A stretch of 40,492 bases of DNA from Saprospiraceae bacterium (GTDB taxonomy: Bacteria; Bacteroidota; Bacteroidia; Chitinophagales; Saprospiraceae): positions 1-40,492 of the forward strand of contig JAIYAV010000258.1 in the NCBI GenBank assembly GCA_027488855.1. The letters are read 5' to 3'. Positions within the stretch are counted from its first letter, which is position 1, and each line of letters starts with the position of its first letter. Below the pieces are notes generated by a model. It saw only the letters and a list, made by a program, of their open reading frames with translations, was not told the origin of the DNA and made no database searches. Shown piece after piece: positions 1 to 6,980 of this stretch. The position numbers and the translations under genes were made by a program.

Positions 1-1005
1 GAAAATAAGTGGGTTGCGGGAATGGCTTCGTTTACCGAAATCCGCAGGGCTAATGGCGCTTACTAGTCCGCCGGGGTTGCTGATTTCGATGTGGTCGGAA
101 AATAACTCAACAGTAGTGACTGCGCCTTTGTCGTAATAATCTCGATGGGATAAACTATTGATGATGGCTTCTTTGAATACCGTTTCGGGTATTTCCCAAA
201 TTTCATTTCTAGGGCCTGATCCTTGACCTTCAATGTCATACCGAACGTCCAGCTTTTCTCTTAGCCATTGAATGGTTTTGAGATACTGGGCATACAAGGG
301 GCCACCAAAAGATTTGTCGTCAATAATGTAACGCTTATTCGTGCCAGAGAAAGCAACGCAACGGATGATGGCTTTTTCGAAATAAACTTCCGGCTCTTTG
401 CCAAAGAACAAAACTGCACCACTTTTTACAAATCCTTCACCCGTGAATAATTTCAGATTATTGTATACCTGAAAATCGGGCACTGTGGAGCTCAAATGAG
501 CCATTTCCTTAAAAATGGTTGCGTTGGTTTTGTCAATTTCATTGGCGGCATCAAAATCTCTACACGGGCTTTCGTCAAAATAAATTTTCCCAGACTGCTG
601 AAAAAAGCCCCTCATTTCCTCTGCTGTAGTCAATTTTTGGCTATTCGGGCCAAGTCGAATGTATATGGCACCCGAAAAGATGTAAGGCTTTTCGGTACCC
701 GAAGGCACCTCAATTACACCGATATTTTTTCCTTCCACTTCAACCATAGATAAGGTACAATACAACGCAGGGCTAATGTCACTGATGCTGTTTTGAATGG
801 CTGAGCGTTTGGCATTATCAATGTGAATGCCTTTAATTTGATTGTGGTCATCTACGCCAAGCAGCAAGACACCTCCAGACGCATTGGCAAACGCGCATAC
901 TTCTTCAGTAAGCTCCCTTACTTTTGACGGAACTGCAACCTTGAATTCGGCATTGTAACCCTCGCCGCTGGTCACGATTAGTTGGATGTCTTCTGCTGAA
1001 AGCAT
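1..1005 (-). CDS. AlbA_2 / HATPase_c_4 (RecG-like) ATP-binding protein, C-terminus cut by window edge
   Basis: Reading the minus strand from the ATG at 1005-1003 gives 335 codons with no stop before the window edge, so only the C-terminal end is missing. The first ~130 residues look like the AlbA_2 (Schlafen AAA_4) nucleic-acid-binding domain: NAEFK near residue 18, then CAFANASGGVLLLGVDD, then a GAIYIRLG segment. Residues ~270-335 contain FKEAIINSLSHRDY and IEISNPGGL, then RNPLI, which is the pattern of the C-terminal GHKL-type ATPase (HATPase_c_4) of these proteins. The family is usually annotated as a transcriptional regulator or RecG-like helicase, but its biochemical role is mostly unproven. 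It is the first gene after the thiamine receptor on the same strand, separated from it by two hairpins, so it is probably transcribed separately. Family call firm; function uncertain. Confidence 0.85.
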   Translation of the reverse strand, partial: MLSAEDIQLIVTSGEGYNAEFKVAVPSKVRELTEEVCAFANASGGVLLLGVDDHNQIKGIHIDNAKRSAIQNSISDISPALYCTLSMVEVEGKNIGVIEVPSGTEKPYIFSGAIYIRLGPNSQKLTTAEEMRGFFQQSGKIYFDESPCRDFDAANEIDKTNATIFKEMAHLSSTVPDFQVYNNLKLFTGEGFVKSGAVLFFGKEPEVYFEKAIIRCVAFSGTNKRYIIDDKSFGGPLYAQYLKTIQWLREKLDVRYDIEGQGSGPRNEIWEIPETVFKEAIINSLSHRDYYDKGAVTTVELFSDHIEISNPGGLVSAISPADFGKRSHSRNPLIF

Positions 1006-1112
1006 ACGTCGCTCTATAGTTCTGAAAGTTTTTGAAGGCTTGGTTTATTGGACACGCAAGATAAAAATAATTAATTGTTTGTGAAAAATAATTTTTGTTT
1101 GTTTTTAGATAG

Positions 1113-1169
1113 TCGAACTTATCCACAAATTTTTCAGACACTATCCGAAAAATTTGTGGATAAGTTCGA
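1113..1169. repeat. 23-bp perfect palindrome with two inverted DnaA boxes
   Basis: The arms 1113-1135 and 1147-1169 are exact reverse complements around an 11-nt spacer. Each arm contains the nine-base consensus DnaA box TTATCCACA: forward at 1119-1127 and inverted at 1155-1163. The element lies 108 bp upstream of the start of the AlbA_2/HATPase gene and downstream of the TonB receptor gene. It could be a DnaA-binding regulatory site, an operator, or simply a transcription-stopping hairpin. No AT-rich unwinding element or further DnaA boxes were seen, so an origin is not claimed. Confidence 0.7.
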
Positions 1170-1240
1170 TAAAACTGTTTGTAGAGGTACAAGTTGGTTT
1201 TGAGGTGATGAAAATCGGGAGGATTTTTTTGTATTTGAAA

Positions 1241-1284
1241 TGAAAATCAGCTCCACTTTAGGATTGAAAGGGAGCCGATTTTCA
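1241..1284 (-). terminator. probable terminator of the TonB receptor gene
   Basis: The arms 1241-1254 and 1271-1284 pair over 14 bp with one mismatch (TGAAAATCAGCTCC against GGAGCCGATTTTCA) around a 16-nt loop. It begins 27 bp past the stop codon of the receptor gene on the minus strand. The sequence after the stem is A/T-rich but has no clean T-run, so termination efficiency is unsure. Confidence 0.5.
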
Positions 1285-1310
1285 TGGAACACAATCTTGG
1301 TGTGTGGCAA

Positions 1311-3728
1311 TTAAAACCTCACCTTCACCCCAACCATCACATTTCTCCCCGCCATCGGATACAAGCCCTGATCCACGGCCCCTTGCCCGGCAAAAATGTA
1401 CCGATACGACCAAGCATTAGAAGAATACAGCGCATCAAACAAATTATTCACCCACAAACTCAGCTCCAACTGCTTCAACAACTGCCCCTTGTGCTGGTAC
1501 ACCACCCGCAAGTCGCTGAATGAATAAGCCTTCAACTTATTGCTTATATCGCCAGAGTTGTCAATAAACTGCTGACCGACGTAGCGAGTAAGCAAAGACA
1601 GGGTCAAATTTTGTTTCTCCGTCCAACTCCCTTTCTGGAAGGGTGAAAATGACAGTTCTGCTCCAGCGATCAAATTGGGTGAAAGCGCCAAATCCGCTTG
1701 CTCCCGTACAAACTGCTGCTGACCCAACCAATTGAAATCAGCGTCGTAGTCGTCGAGGAATTCGGTGAAGCTGACAATTTTGTTGCGGCTGAAGGCAGCG
1801 TTGCCCTGGATGCGCAGCATTGGATTCAATTGGTACCCGCCACTCAATTCAAGCCCCAGACGGTAACTTTTTGGGATGTTGATTTTGATGGGCGCTCCCA
1901 CGTCGTTGATTTGCCCGGTGATGGCCAGTTGATCTCGATAGTACATGTGGAAGAAGGCCAGTTCCAGTGCGCCTTTTTTGCCTGCGTATTTGTAGCCCAA
2001 TTCAGTATCGTACAAACGCTCTGGCTTAGGGGCATTGGGCAAGGCGCTTAGGTAATCGTCCCGATTGGGCTCCCGATTGGCTACCGCAAAGGAGGTGTAC
2101 CAAGTACTACGGTTGTTGGGCAGGTAGCTCAAACCAAACTTGGGATTAAAAAAGCCCAGGTTATCTTCCAAGCTGATGTCGCGTTTTTGGCGGTCGTTGC
2201 CCTCCAGCGAGTAGCTGATCGAACGCACTTGCAGATCGGCGTAGGCATACAAGCTGCGCGCCAACTGGTAATTGAGCTTGGCGTATGCGTTGAAGTCTTT
2301 TTTCAAAGAACTGCTTTGGTAAAACTTGTCCCCCGGCACATAATCGCTAGAATATTGCAACCAGGGCAGTTTGCCGTAGTGCCGCCCATCGTAAATGTTG
2401 TAGCCACCGCCGAGACTGAAGTCAACTTTACCCTTATTGTAACTTAGCGCGTACACGCCGCCGTAAAAGTCGTTGTCGAGCCAGAGCTGGCGCACCAAAT
2501 CAGTGGTTTGGACGGAGTCACTTGGGGCCTGTAGCTTGTAGTCCGAAAAGGATTGCTTTGCCTTGTATTGTTCGTAAAAGCCCAGCCCCCTGGTGTAGTG
2601 CAGCGCTAAATTCAGGTTCCAGGCCGGAGCGATGGCCCGGTTGAAAATGAGCTGGTAATGGGTTTGACGGTAGTTGTCTACCTCATTGGCGTAAGGCTCG
2701 CCGGGTTTTTCGGTACCTGCCGAGTTGAAGGTGCGGGTAGCTGGATCATTGATCAGGTTGGCGGGCACCCCATTCCAGGCTTGGTAGGTGATTTCGTGGC
2801 CCGAAAATACATTCAGGCGCAGGAGTTGCTTTTGGCCCGTCCAGGCTGCCGATACGAAGTAGGAATTCAGATCAGAACTCGCCCGATCGATGTAGCCATC
2901 GGAACTGATTTTGGACAAACGCCCATCCACGCTGAAGCCACTTTTGAGCAAACCCGTCCCAAACTGCACATTGCTGCGCAAGGTGTTGAAGGAACCCACC
3001 GTACCATTCAGCTCCGCATAGGCATCCTGATTCACCTTGGCCGTATTCAGGTTGATGCTGGCCCCAAAGGCGGCTGCGCCATTGGTCGAAGTACCTACTC
3101 CGCGCTGAATTTGTACGTCATTGGTGGAACTGGCAAAATCGGGCATGTTGACCCAAAATACCCCCTGAGATTCCGAATCATTCAGCGGAATCCCATTGAT
3201 GGTCACGTTGATGCGGGTCGCGTCGGTGCCCCGGATGCGGATACCCGTGTAGCCAATGCCCGTGCCCGCATCGGAAGTTACCACCGCCGAGGGTGTCCAT
3301 TGCAGGATAAAGGGCACATCCTGCCCCTGGTTGTTTTTTCCAATTTGTTCGGCATTCAAGTTGCTGTAAGTCATGGGCGTTTTGCGGTCAGAGCGGGTAC
3401 TTTTGACCACTAGGGCATCCATGGAGTAGGTTTTTTCGCTCAGCACAAAAGTCAACTCGTGGGTGCTGTTCAGTTCCACCGTTTCCACCAAGTCCTGATA
3501 ACCTACGTAACTGATCACCAGTTGATAGCTACCAGCGGAAAGATTGGGCAAACTAAACCCGCCAAAACGATCACTGGTGGTGCCCCTTTTCAGGCCTTCC
3601 AACCATACATTGGCCCCGACCAAACCTTGGCCAGCAGCGTCCGTAATTTTACCGCGCAAACTCACTTGCGCCCAGGCACTGCTGCTCAACAGGCAGAGCA
3701 ATGCAAACATCAAAAAATTGGGTTTCAT
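1311..3728 (-). CDS. TonB-dependent outer-membrane receptor, probably for thiamine or a precursor
   Basis: An 805-aa outer-membrane receptor that would import its ligand using TonB energy. The start at 3728 gives a clean signal peptide (MKPNFLMFALLCLL, cleaved after AWA). An ATG six codons upstream lies inside a hairpin and would spoil the signal. After the signal comes a carboxypeptidase-D-like repeat domain (residues ~20-100, GKITDAAGQGLVGANVWLEG), then the plug (~115-230, with GIRIRGTDATRINVTINGIPLND and GAAAFGASINLNT), then a 22-strand-type barrel ending in the aromatic VGVKVRF. There is no SusD partner, which argues against a glycan system. The 5' leader carries a TPP riboswitch, so the ligand is inferred to be thiamine or a pyrimidine/thiazole precursor. 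TPP-regulated receptors of this kind have been described in Bacteroidota as omr1-type genes. Receptor family certain; ligand inferred from regulation only. Confidence 0.9.
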   Translation of the reverse strand: MKPNFLMFALLCLLSSSAWAQVSLRGKITDAAGQGLVGANVWLEGLKRGTTSDRFGGFSLPNLSAGSYQLVISYVGYQDLVETVELNSTHELTFVLSEKTYSMDALVVKSTRSDRKTPMTYSNLNAEQIGKNNQGQDVPFILQWTPSAVVTSDAGTGIGYTGIRIRGTDATRINVTINGIPLNDSESQGVFWVNMPDFASSTNDVQIQRGVGTSTNGAAAFGASINLNTAKVNQDAYAELNGTVGSFNTLRSNVQFGTGLLKSGFSVDGRLSKISSDGYIDRASSDLNSYFVSAAWTGQKQLLRLNVFSGHEITYQAWNGVPANLINDPATRTFNSAGTEKPGEPYANEVDNYRQTHYQLIFNRAIAPAWNLNLALHYTRGLGFYEQYKAKQSFSDYKLQAPSDSVQTTDLVRQLWLDNDFYGGVYALSYNKGKVDFSLGGGYNIYDGRHYGKLPWLQYSSDYVPGDKFYQSSSLKKDFNAYAKLNYQLARSLYAYADLQVRSISYSLEGNDRQKRDISLEDNLGFFNPKFGLSYLPNNRSTWYTSFAVANREPNRDDYLSALPNAPKPERLYDTELGYKYAGKKGALELAFFHMYYRDQLAITGQINDVGAPIKINIPKSYRLGLELSGGYQLNPMLRIQGNAAFSRNKIVSFTEFLDDYDADFNWLGQQQFVREQADLALSPNLIAGAELSFSPFQKGSWTEKQNLTLSLLTRYVGQQFIDNSGDISNKLKAYSFSDLRVVYQHKGQLLKQLELSLWVNNLFDALYSSNAWSYRYIFAGQGAVDQGLYPMAGRNVMVGVKVRF

Positions 3729-3741
3729 GAAAAAATGTTGG

Positions 3742-3815
3742 CCCATAATGGTTGATTATGGGAAGTTAGCCCATGAATTTATTCGTGGGAATTGGCCCAT
3801 GAATTTATCCGTGGG
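3742..3815. repeat. three short hairpins next to the receptor start
   Basis: Three back-to-back palindromes. One is 3742-3762 (CCCATAAT, 5-nt loop, ATTATGGG). The other two, 3770-3789 and 3796-3815, are copies of a 20-bp unit CCCATGAATTTATTCGTGGG with one base change. On the minus-strand mRNA they lie between the TPP aptamer and the start codon. The first ends 14 nt before the ATG at 3728 and contains the alternative ATG at 3746-3744, so it could affect ribosome access. Related units recur at 4068-4127. Confidence 0.7.
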
Positions 3816-3897
3816 AATAAATCACCGGTCGAGGGGTTCGACGGTGTAATACCTTCGTGCACCTGGGGCTTGCCGCTAAGCAAGTTTGTCGAAGGTG

Positions 3898-3975
3898 CTC
3901 ATTTTCCTCTCCAGAATTACCTGGCAGGTTCAATGGGTATGATCTCAGCCCGTTCGGTTGGGCACCCCAAATGAG
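3898..3975 (-). promoter_or_regulatory. TPP riboswitch (THI element)
   Basis: On the minus strand the aptamer shows the conserved blocks in order: GGGGTGCC (3968-3961), GGCTGAGATCATACCC, GAACCTG, then a small stem CCAG-GTAATT-CTGG and GAGGAAAA. A perfect 7-bp P1 helix closes it (CTCATTT at 3975-3969 with AAATGAG at 3904-3898), and a GCCC/GGGC stem forms P3. Downstream, ACCTTCG (about 3895-3889) can pair with CGAAGGT about 40 nt later, and GTCGA/TCGAC forms another stem, so the 170-nt leader has room for a switching platform. Thiamine pyrophosphate should bind and lower expression of the TonB receptor that follows. The identification rests on exact signature matches and helix pairing. Confidence 0.93.
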
Positions 3976-4067
3976 AAAAAATGGGTGTGAAAGTGTGAGT
4001 GTGATCGTGTGGGTGTGTTGGGGCAGCCCTATGTGGCTGCCCTATGCCTGAAATTTCAGAACGCCAA

Positions 4068-4127
4068 CCCACGGATTTATCCGTGGGAGGCCACCTCTCC
4101 GCCCCAACCCACGAATTTATTCGTGGG
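4068..4127. repeat. two copies of a 20-bp palindromic unit
   Basis: 4068-4087 (CCCACGGATTTATCCGTGGG) and 4108-4127 (CCCACGAATTTATTCGTGGG) are self-complementary 20-mers with 9-bp arms, separated by 20 bp. A further half unit TTCGTGGG follows at 4132. Compensating changes (GGAT/ATCC against GAAT/ATTC) keep the stem intact, which suggests that the RNA or cruciform structure matters. They sit just upstream of the TPP riboswitch and downstream of the NadR-like gene's stop codon. Confidence 0.7.
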
Positions 4128-4186
4128 AAAGTTCGTGGGAAGCAACCGTGAAGCTAGCGATAAGCTGCAAAGCTAAAACTTTCCTT

Positions 4187-4711
4187 TTAACCTGCAAATC
4201 CTAAAAACCGATCCACACTAGAAACGGCCAAGCCCAGCCGTTGTTCGAACTCCAAACCACTTATTTCAAAAAAGTTGGCATTCATGTCCTGCAGCGCATT
4301 CAAATAGCGCTGGTACAACTCGTCCCGATCATCCGGGTTTTCCCGCAGCGGATCCGCTTCCCAAGGCAAATCAGGTTTGCACAACAAAAATAAATCGTAA
4401 GGATGCAAGTGCAACTGCCGTTCAATCCAGGGGTGGCATTCCTGAAAACGCACTTCTGACCAAATTTTGATCACCAACAAATCCGTATCACAAATCAACA
4501 AACGTTTGGCATCGCGGGCGTAGGCGAGTTCCCAACTGTATTGACCTTTGGCAATTTCGAGTAGGTCGGCTTCATCGTAACCAGGGCCATGCTTTTCGAG
4601 GTAAAGGCGGGAAAATTCAGGCACGTAGGCCGTTTTGTAATGGGCAGCGAGCGCTTTGGCCAAAGTAGTTTTGCCAGCAGATTCAGGACCAGTGATGCCT
4701 ATTTTTAACAT
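4187..4711 (-). CDS. NadR-like P-loop ATPase / kinase (AAA_28)
   Basis: A 174-aa protein made almost entirely of a P-loop kinase domain like the C-terminal ribosylnicotinamide-kinase half of NadR. The Walker A motif is GPESAGKTT at residues 8-16. It is followed by VPEFSRLYLEKHGPGY, LLICDTDLLVIKIW (Walker B-like) and CKPDLPWEADPLRENP, all typical of this family. The start is the ATG at 4711; an upstream in-frame ATG would add 21 residues from repeat DNA. NadR kinases phosphorylate nicotinamide riboside, but the N-terminal adenylyltransferase domain of NadR is absent. The next gene downstream on this strand is the TPP-controlled receptor, so a role in phosphorylating thiamine or a precursor is possible. 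That is inference from neighbourhood. Confidence 0.8.
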   Translation of the reverse strand: MLKIGITGPESAGKTTLAKALAAHYKTAYVPEFSRLYLEKHGPGYDEADLLEIAKGQYSWELAYARDAKRLLICDTDLLVIKIWSEVRFQECHPWIERQLHLHPYDLFLLCKPDLPWEADPLRENPDDRDELYQRYLNALQDMNANFFEISGLEFEQRLGLAVSSVDRFLGFAG

Positions 4712-4743
4712 CGGTTTTGATTGTGAGAGACCAAGATAAGGAA

Positions 4744-4852
4744 AGTTGAAGAGTTGAAAAGTTAAAGAGTTCAAGCTACCGCAGTAACTTGGACAAGGTC
4801 GTGCCTAAGTCGCTACGGTAGCCTCAACCATTCAACTTTTCAACTTTTTCCC
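4744..4852. repeat. long imperfect hairpin, copy 1 of a two-copy family
   Basis: Arms rich in GTTGAA/TTCAAC flank an inner stem GCTACCG...CGGTAGC, with ACAAGGTCG at the tip. The same architecture, including the tip sequence and the GCTACCG stem, recurs at 29017-29094. It fills the space between the divergent NadR-like and 4898 genes. Copy 1 is more degenerate than copy 2. Confidence 0.65.
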
Positions 4853-4897
4853 CTCTTTATCCGTTTTGATCGTACATTTCCAAAAAATATTACGACT

Positions 4898-5500
4898 GTG
4901 CAAGACATCGAACCATACTACCGCTGGCGGGATGACTACGTGGCTGCTGAAGACATCAACTCGCCCTTCTATGGACGCGAGTATAGCGAACTTTATTACA
5001 CCAATAAAATTTACAACTATTACATTCATCCTCAATGGGATCCGATTGGCTCACTGACTCTGTACCTGAAAGTGTTGTACGCCGATTACGATGAGGGGTA
5101 CGCCATCATCGAAATGATCGGCGAATGGAACGATTGCCTCTACGACGACAGCATCTACCTCAAACGGGAATTGGTGGATTTTATGATTGAAAAAGGCATT
5201 TACCGCTACATTTTGATCTGTGAAAACGTGCTCAACTACCACAGCGGCGACAACGACTACTACGAAGAATGGTACGAAGACATCAAGGATGAAGACGGCT
5301 GGATCGTAATCATCAACTCCCTCCAGCACGTTTATGAAGAAATGAAGGACAACAAACTCCAATATTACCTTAACTTTGGCCCCGAATTCAACAACATCAA
5401 CTGGCGGCCTTACAAGCCCGGCGACATTTACCATATCTTGGATAAACTGGTCAACGGACGGATCAAGCAGCTGCCCCAGGGATGGGATCTTTTAGAATAG
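4898..5500 (+). CDS. conserved hypothetical acidic protein upstream of era
   Basis: A 200-aa soluble protein without signal peptide or membrane segment. It is rich in Asp, Glu and Tyr, with a YYEEWYEDIKDEDGWIVI segment around residues 122-139 and a C-terminal NINWRPYKPGDIYHIL. I do not recognise a named domain. The likely start is GTG at 4898, because no in-frame ATG lies closer to the conserved-looking N-terminus. It ends 10 bp before era on the same strand, so the two are probably co-transcribed; that suggests a housekeeping role but does not show one. Coding confidence is high because the frame is open throughout and codon use matches era. Confidence 0.75.
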   Translation: MQDIEPYYRWRDDYVAAEDINSPFYGREYSELYYTNKIYNYYIHPQWDPIGSLTLYLKVLYADYDEGYAIIEMIGEWNDCLYDDSIYLKRELVDFMIEKGIYRYILICENVLNYHSGDNDYYEEWYEDIKDEDGWIVIINSLQHVYEEMKDNKLQYYLNFGPEFNNINWRPYKPGDIYHILDKLVNGRIKQLPQGWDLLE

Positions 5501-5510
5501 AAGTAAGCTT

Positions 5511-6407
5511 ATGCACCGTTCTGGTTTTATCAATATCATCGGCCATCCCAATGTGGGCAAATCCACGTTGATGAACGCACTGGTGGGCGAACGTATGTCC
5601 ATCATCACCAACAAACCTCAAACCACTCGACATCGCATCATCGGGATTCTGAGTGGGGAGGACTTCCAAATGGTGCTTTCCGACACTCCTGGGGTAGTCG
5701 AAAAACCGGCCTACAAGATGCACCAGGCCATGAATTCCTTCGTGCAGTCCACGTTCGAGGATGCCGACCTCATGCTGCTGGTGACCGATGTGCTGGAAGA
5801 ATACAAGGCGGGCGATCAACTCCTGGAGCAATTGCGCCGCCAGATCAGCATTCCCATGTTTGTGGTCTTGAACAAAATCGACTTGGTAGACGAGGAGAAA
5901 TTGGAGCAGTTGAAAACATTTTGGGCTGAACAATTGCCCGATGCCCAGGTGATTCCCATTTCAGCTTTGAAAAAAATCAGCACCGACTTGTTGCTGAATA
6001 CCTTAAAAGAAAGCCTCCCCGAAGGCCCGGAATATTACCCCAAAGACCAGCTAACCGACCGCCCCGAGCGCTTTTTTATGAGCGAGATCATCCGGGAAAA
6101 AATCATGACGCTGTACCATCAGGAAATCCCTTACGCTACGCAGGTGATCATCGAGGAATTCAAAGAAGACCAAACGGTGGGTGGCAAAGCAATAGCCCGT
6201 ATTTCTGCGACCATCTTTGTGGAGCGCGACACCCAAAAATCCATCTTGATTGGCAAAAATGGAGTGTCAATCAAAAAGCTGGGCACGGATGCTCGCCTTG
6301 ATATGGAGAAGTTTTTGGAAAAAAAGGTCTTCCTGGAGCTCTTCGTCAAAGTGAAAGACAACTGGCGGAATGATGATTTTCTGCTCAAGCAGTTTGGGTA
6401 CAAGTAA
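5511..6407 (+). CDS. era: GTPase Era
   Basis: A 298-aa Era GTPase that binds the 3' end of 16S rRNA and helps 30S subunit assembly. The G1 motif is GHPNVGKST at residues 11-19, the switch threonines are in KPQTTRH (36-41), G3 is DTPG (58-61), G4 is NKID (121-124) and G5 is in ISALKK. The C-terminal third is the KH domain, with the GKNGVSIKKLG loop that contacts RNA. Length is normal for the family. It follows the 4898 gene after 10 bp. No terminator is evident after the stop. Confidence 0.97.
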   Translation: MHRSGFINIIGHPNVGKSTLMNALVGERMSIITNKPQTTRHRIIGILSGEDFQMVLSDTPGVVEKPAYKMHQAMNSFVQSTFEDADLMLLVTDVLEEYKAGDQLLEQLRRQISIPMFVVLNKIDLVDEEKLEQLKTFWAEQLPDAQVIPISALKKISTDLLLNTLKESLPEGPEYYPKDQLTDRPERFFMSEIIREKIMTLYHQEIPYATQVIIEEFKEDQTVGGKAIARISATIFVERDTQKSILIGKNGVSIKKLGTDARLDMEKFLEKKVFLELFVKVKDNWRNDDFLLKQFGYK

Positions 6408-6537
6408 AAACCTTCGAAAATCAAGCCAAACTGTTCCAGCCGCGACAAGTCAAAGAGAAACAAAGGAAACAACAATACCGTTAAATGAGGGATGACAATT
6501 CAATTCCTTATCGAAATAAGCTCAAAATTACAGCATT

Positions 6538-6948
6538 ATGTACAAGTCGATTCTTGTTCTCGCCCTAAGCTTCCTAGCTTTTGCCTGTTCCAAACCTGAC
6601 GTTGCTGAGGATGTCGTCGTTCCAGTCGCTACGGATCAGGTACTCGCCACGGGGTCTTTCATAAATTCTAGCCAGCATGCTGCTTCAGGTACTGCAAAAT
6701 TGATCAAAGACAAGGATGGCAAGCGCTTCCTTTTGTTGGAAAATTTCAAAACCGACAATGGTCCTGACCTGCGGATTTACCTCGCTACCACGCTCAAGGC
6801 TGATAATTTCACCGAAATTTCAAGCAAAATTTCTTTGGGCAACGTACGGATTGCAGTTCCAGATAATGTCGATATTAAATCTCAAAAGTTTGTTTTGATC
6901 TGGTGCAAAGCGTTTTCGGTGTTGTTTGGGTCGGCGGAGTTGAAGTGA
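6538..6948 (+). CDS. DM13-domain lipoprotein
   Basis: A 136-aa lipoprotein. The signal peptide ends in a lipobox FLAFAC with the lipidated cysteine at residue 17. The rest is one DM13 domain: ATGSFINSSQHAASGTAKL, then GPDLRIYL and the C-terminal hallmark IWCKAFSVLFGSAEL. DM13 domains have been proposed to take part in redox or electron-transfer reactions through the conserved cysteine, but this is not established for bacterial single-domain forms. It lies 130 bp after era and is convergent with the GH3 gene. A degenerate copy of its last ~35 bp occurs at 22815-22851, beyond the SusCD block. Confidence 0.88.
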   Translation: MYKSILVLALSFLAFACSKPDVAEDVVVPVATDQVLATGSFINSSQHAASGTAKLIKDKDGKRFLLLENFKTDNGPDLRIYLATTLKADNFTEISSKISLGNVRIAVPDNVDIKSQKFVLIWCKAFSVLFGSAELK

Positions 6949-6980
6949 GCGGTGAGCCATCAACAGTCAGCGGTGAGCAA

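Noticed and set aside
268-753. two short plus-strand open frames
   Set aside because: They are antisense to the AlbA_2/HATPase gene, which is continuous on the minus strand.
1113-1169. replication origin
   Set aside because: Only two DnaA boxes, no A/T-rich repeats, and no dnaA, dnaN or partition genes in the window.
2658-3413. 251-codon open frame on the plus strand
   Set aside because: It lies wholly antisense to the TonB receptor gene, whose domains are clear; the encoded sequence has no recognisable features.
3792-4051. short open frames with HEFIRG-like starts
   Set aside because: They are translations of the 20-bp palindromes and of the TPP aptamer's opposite strand.
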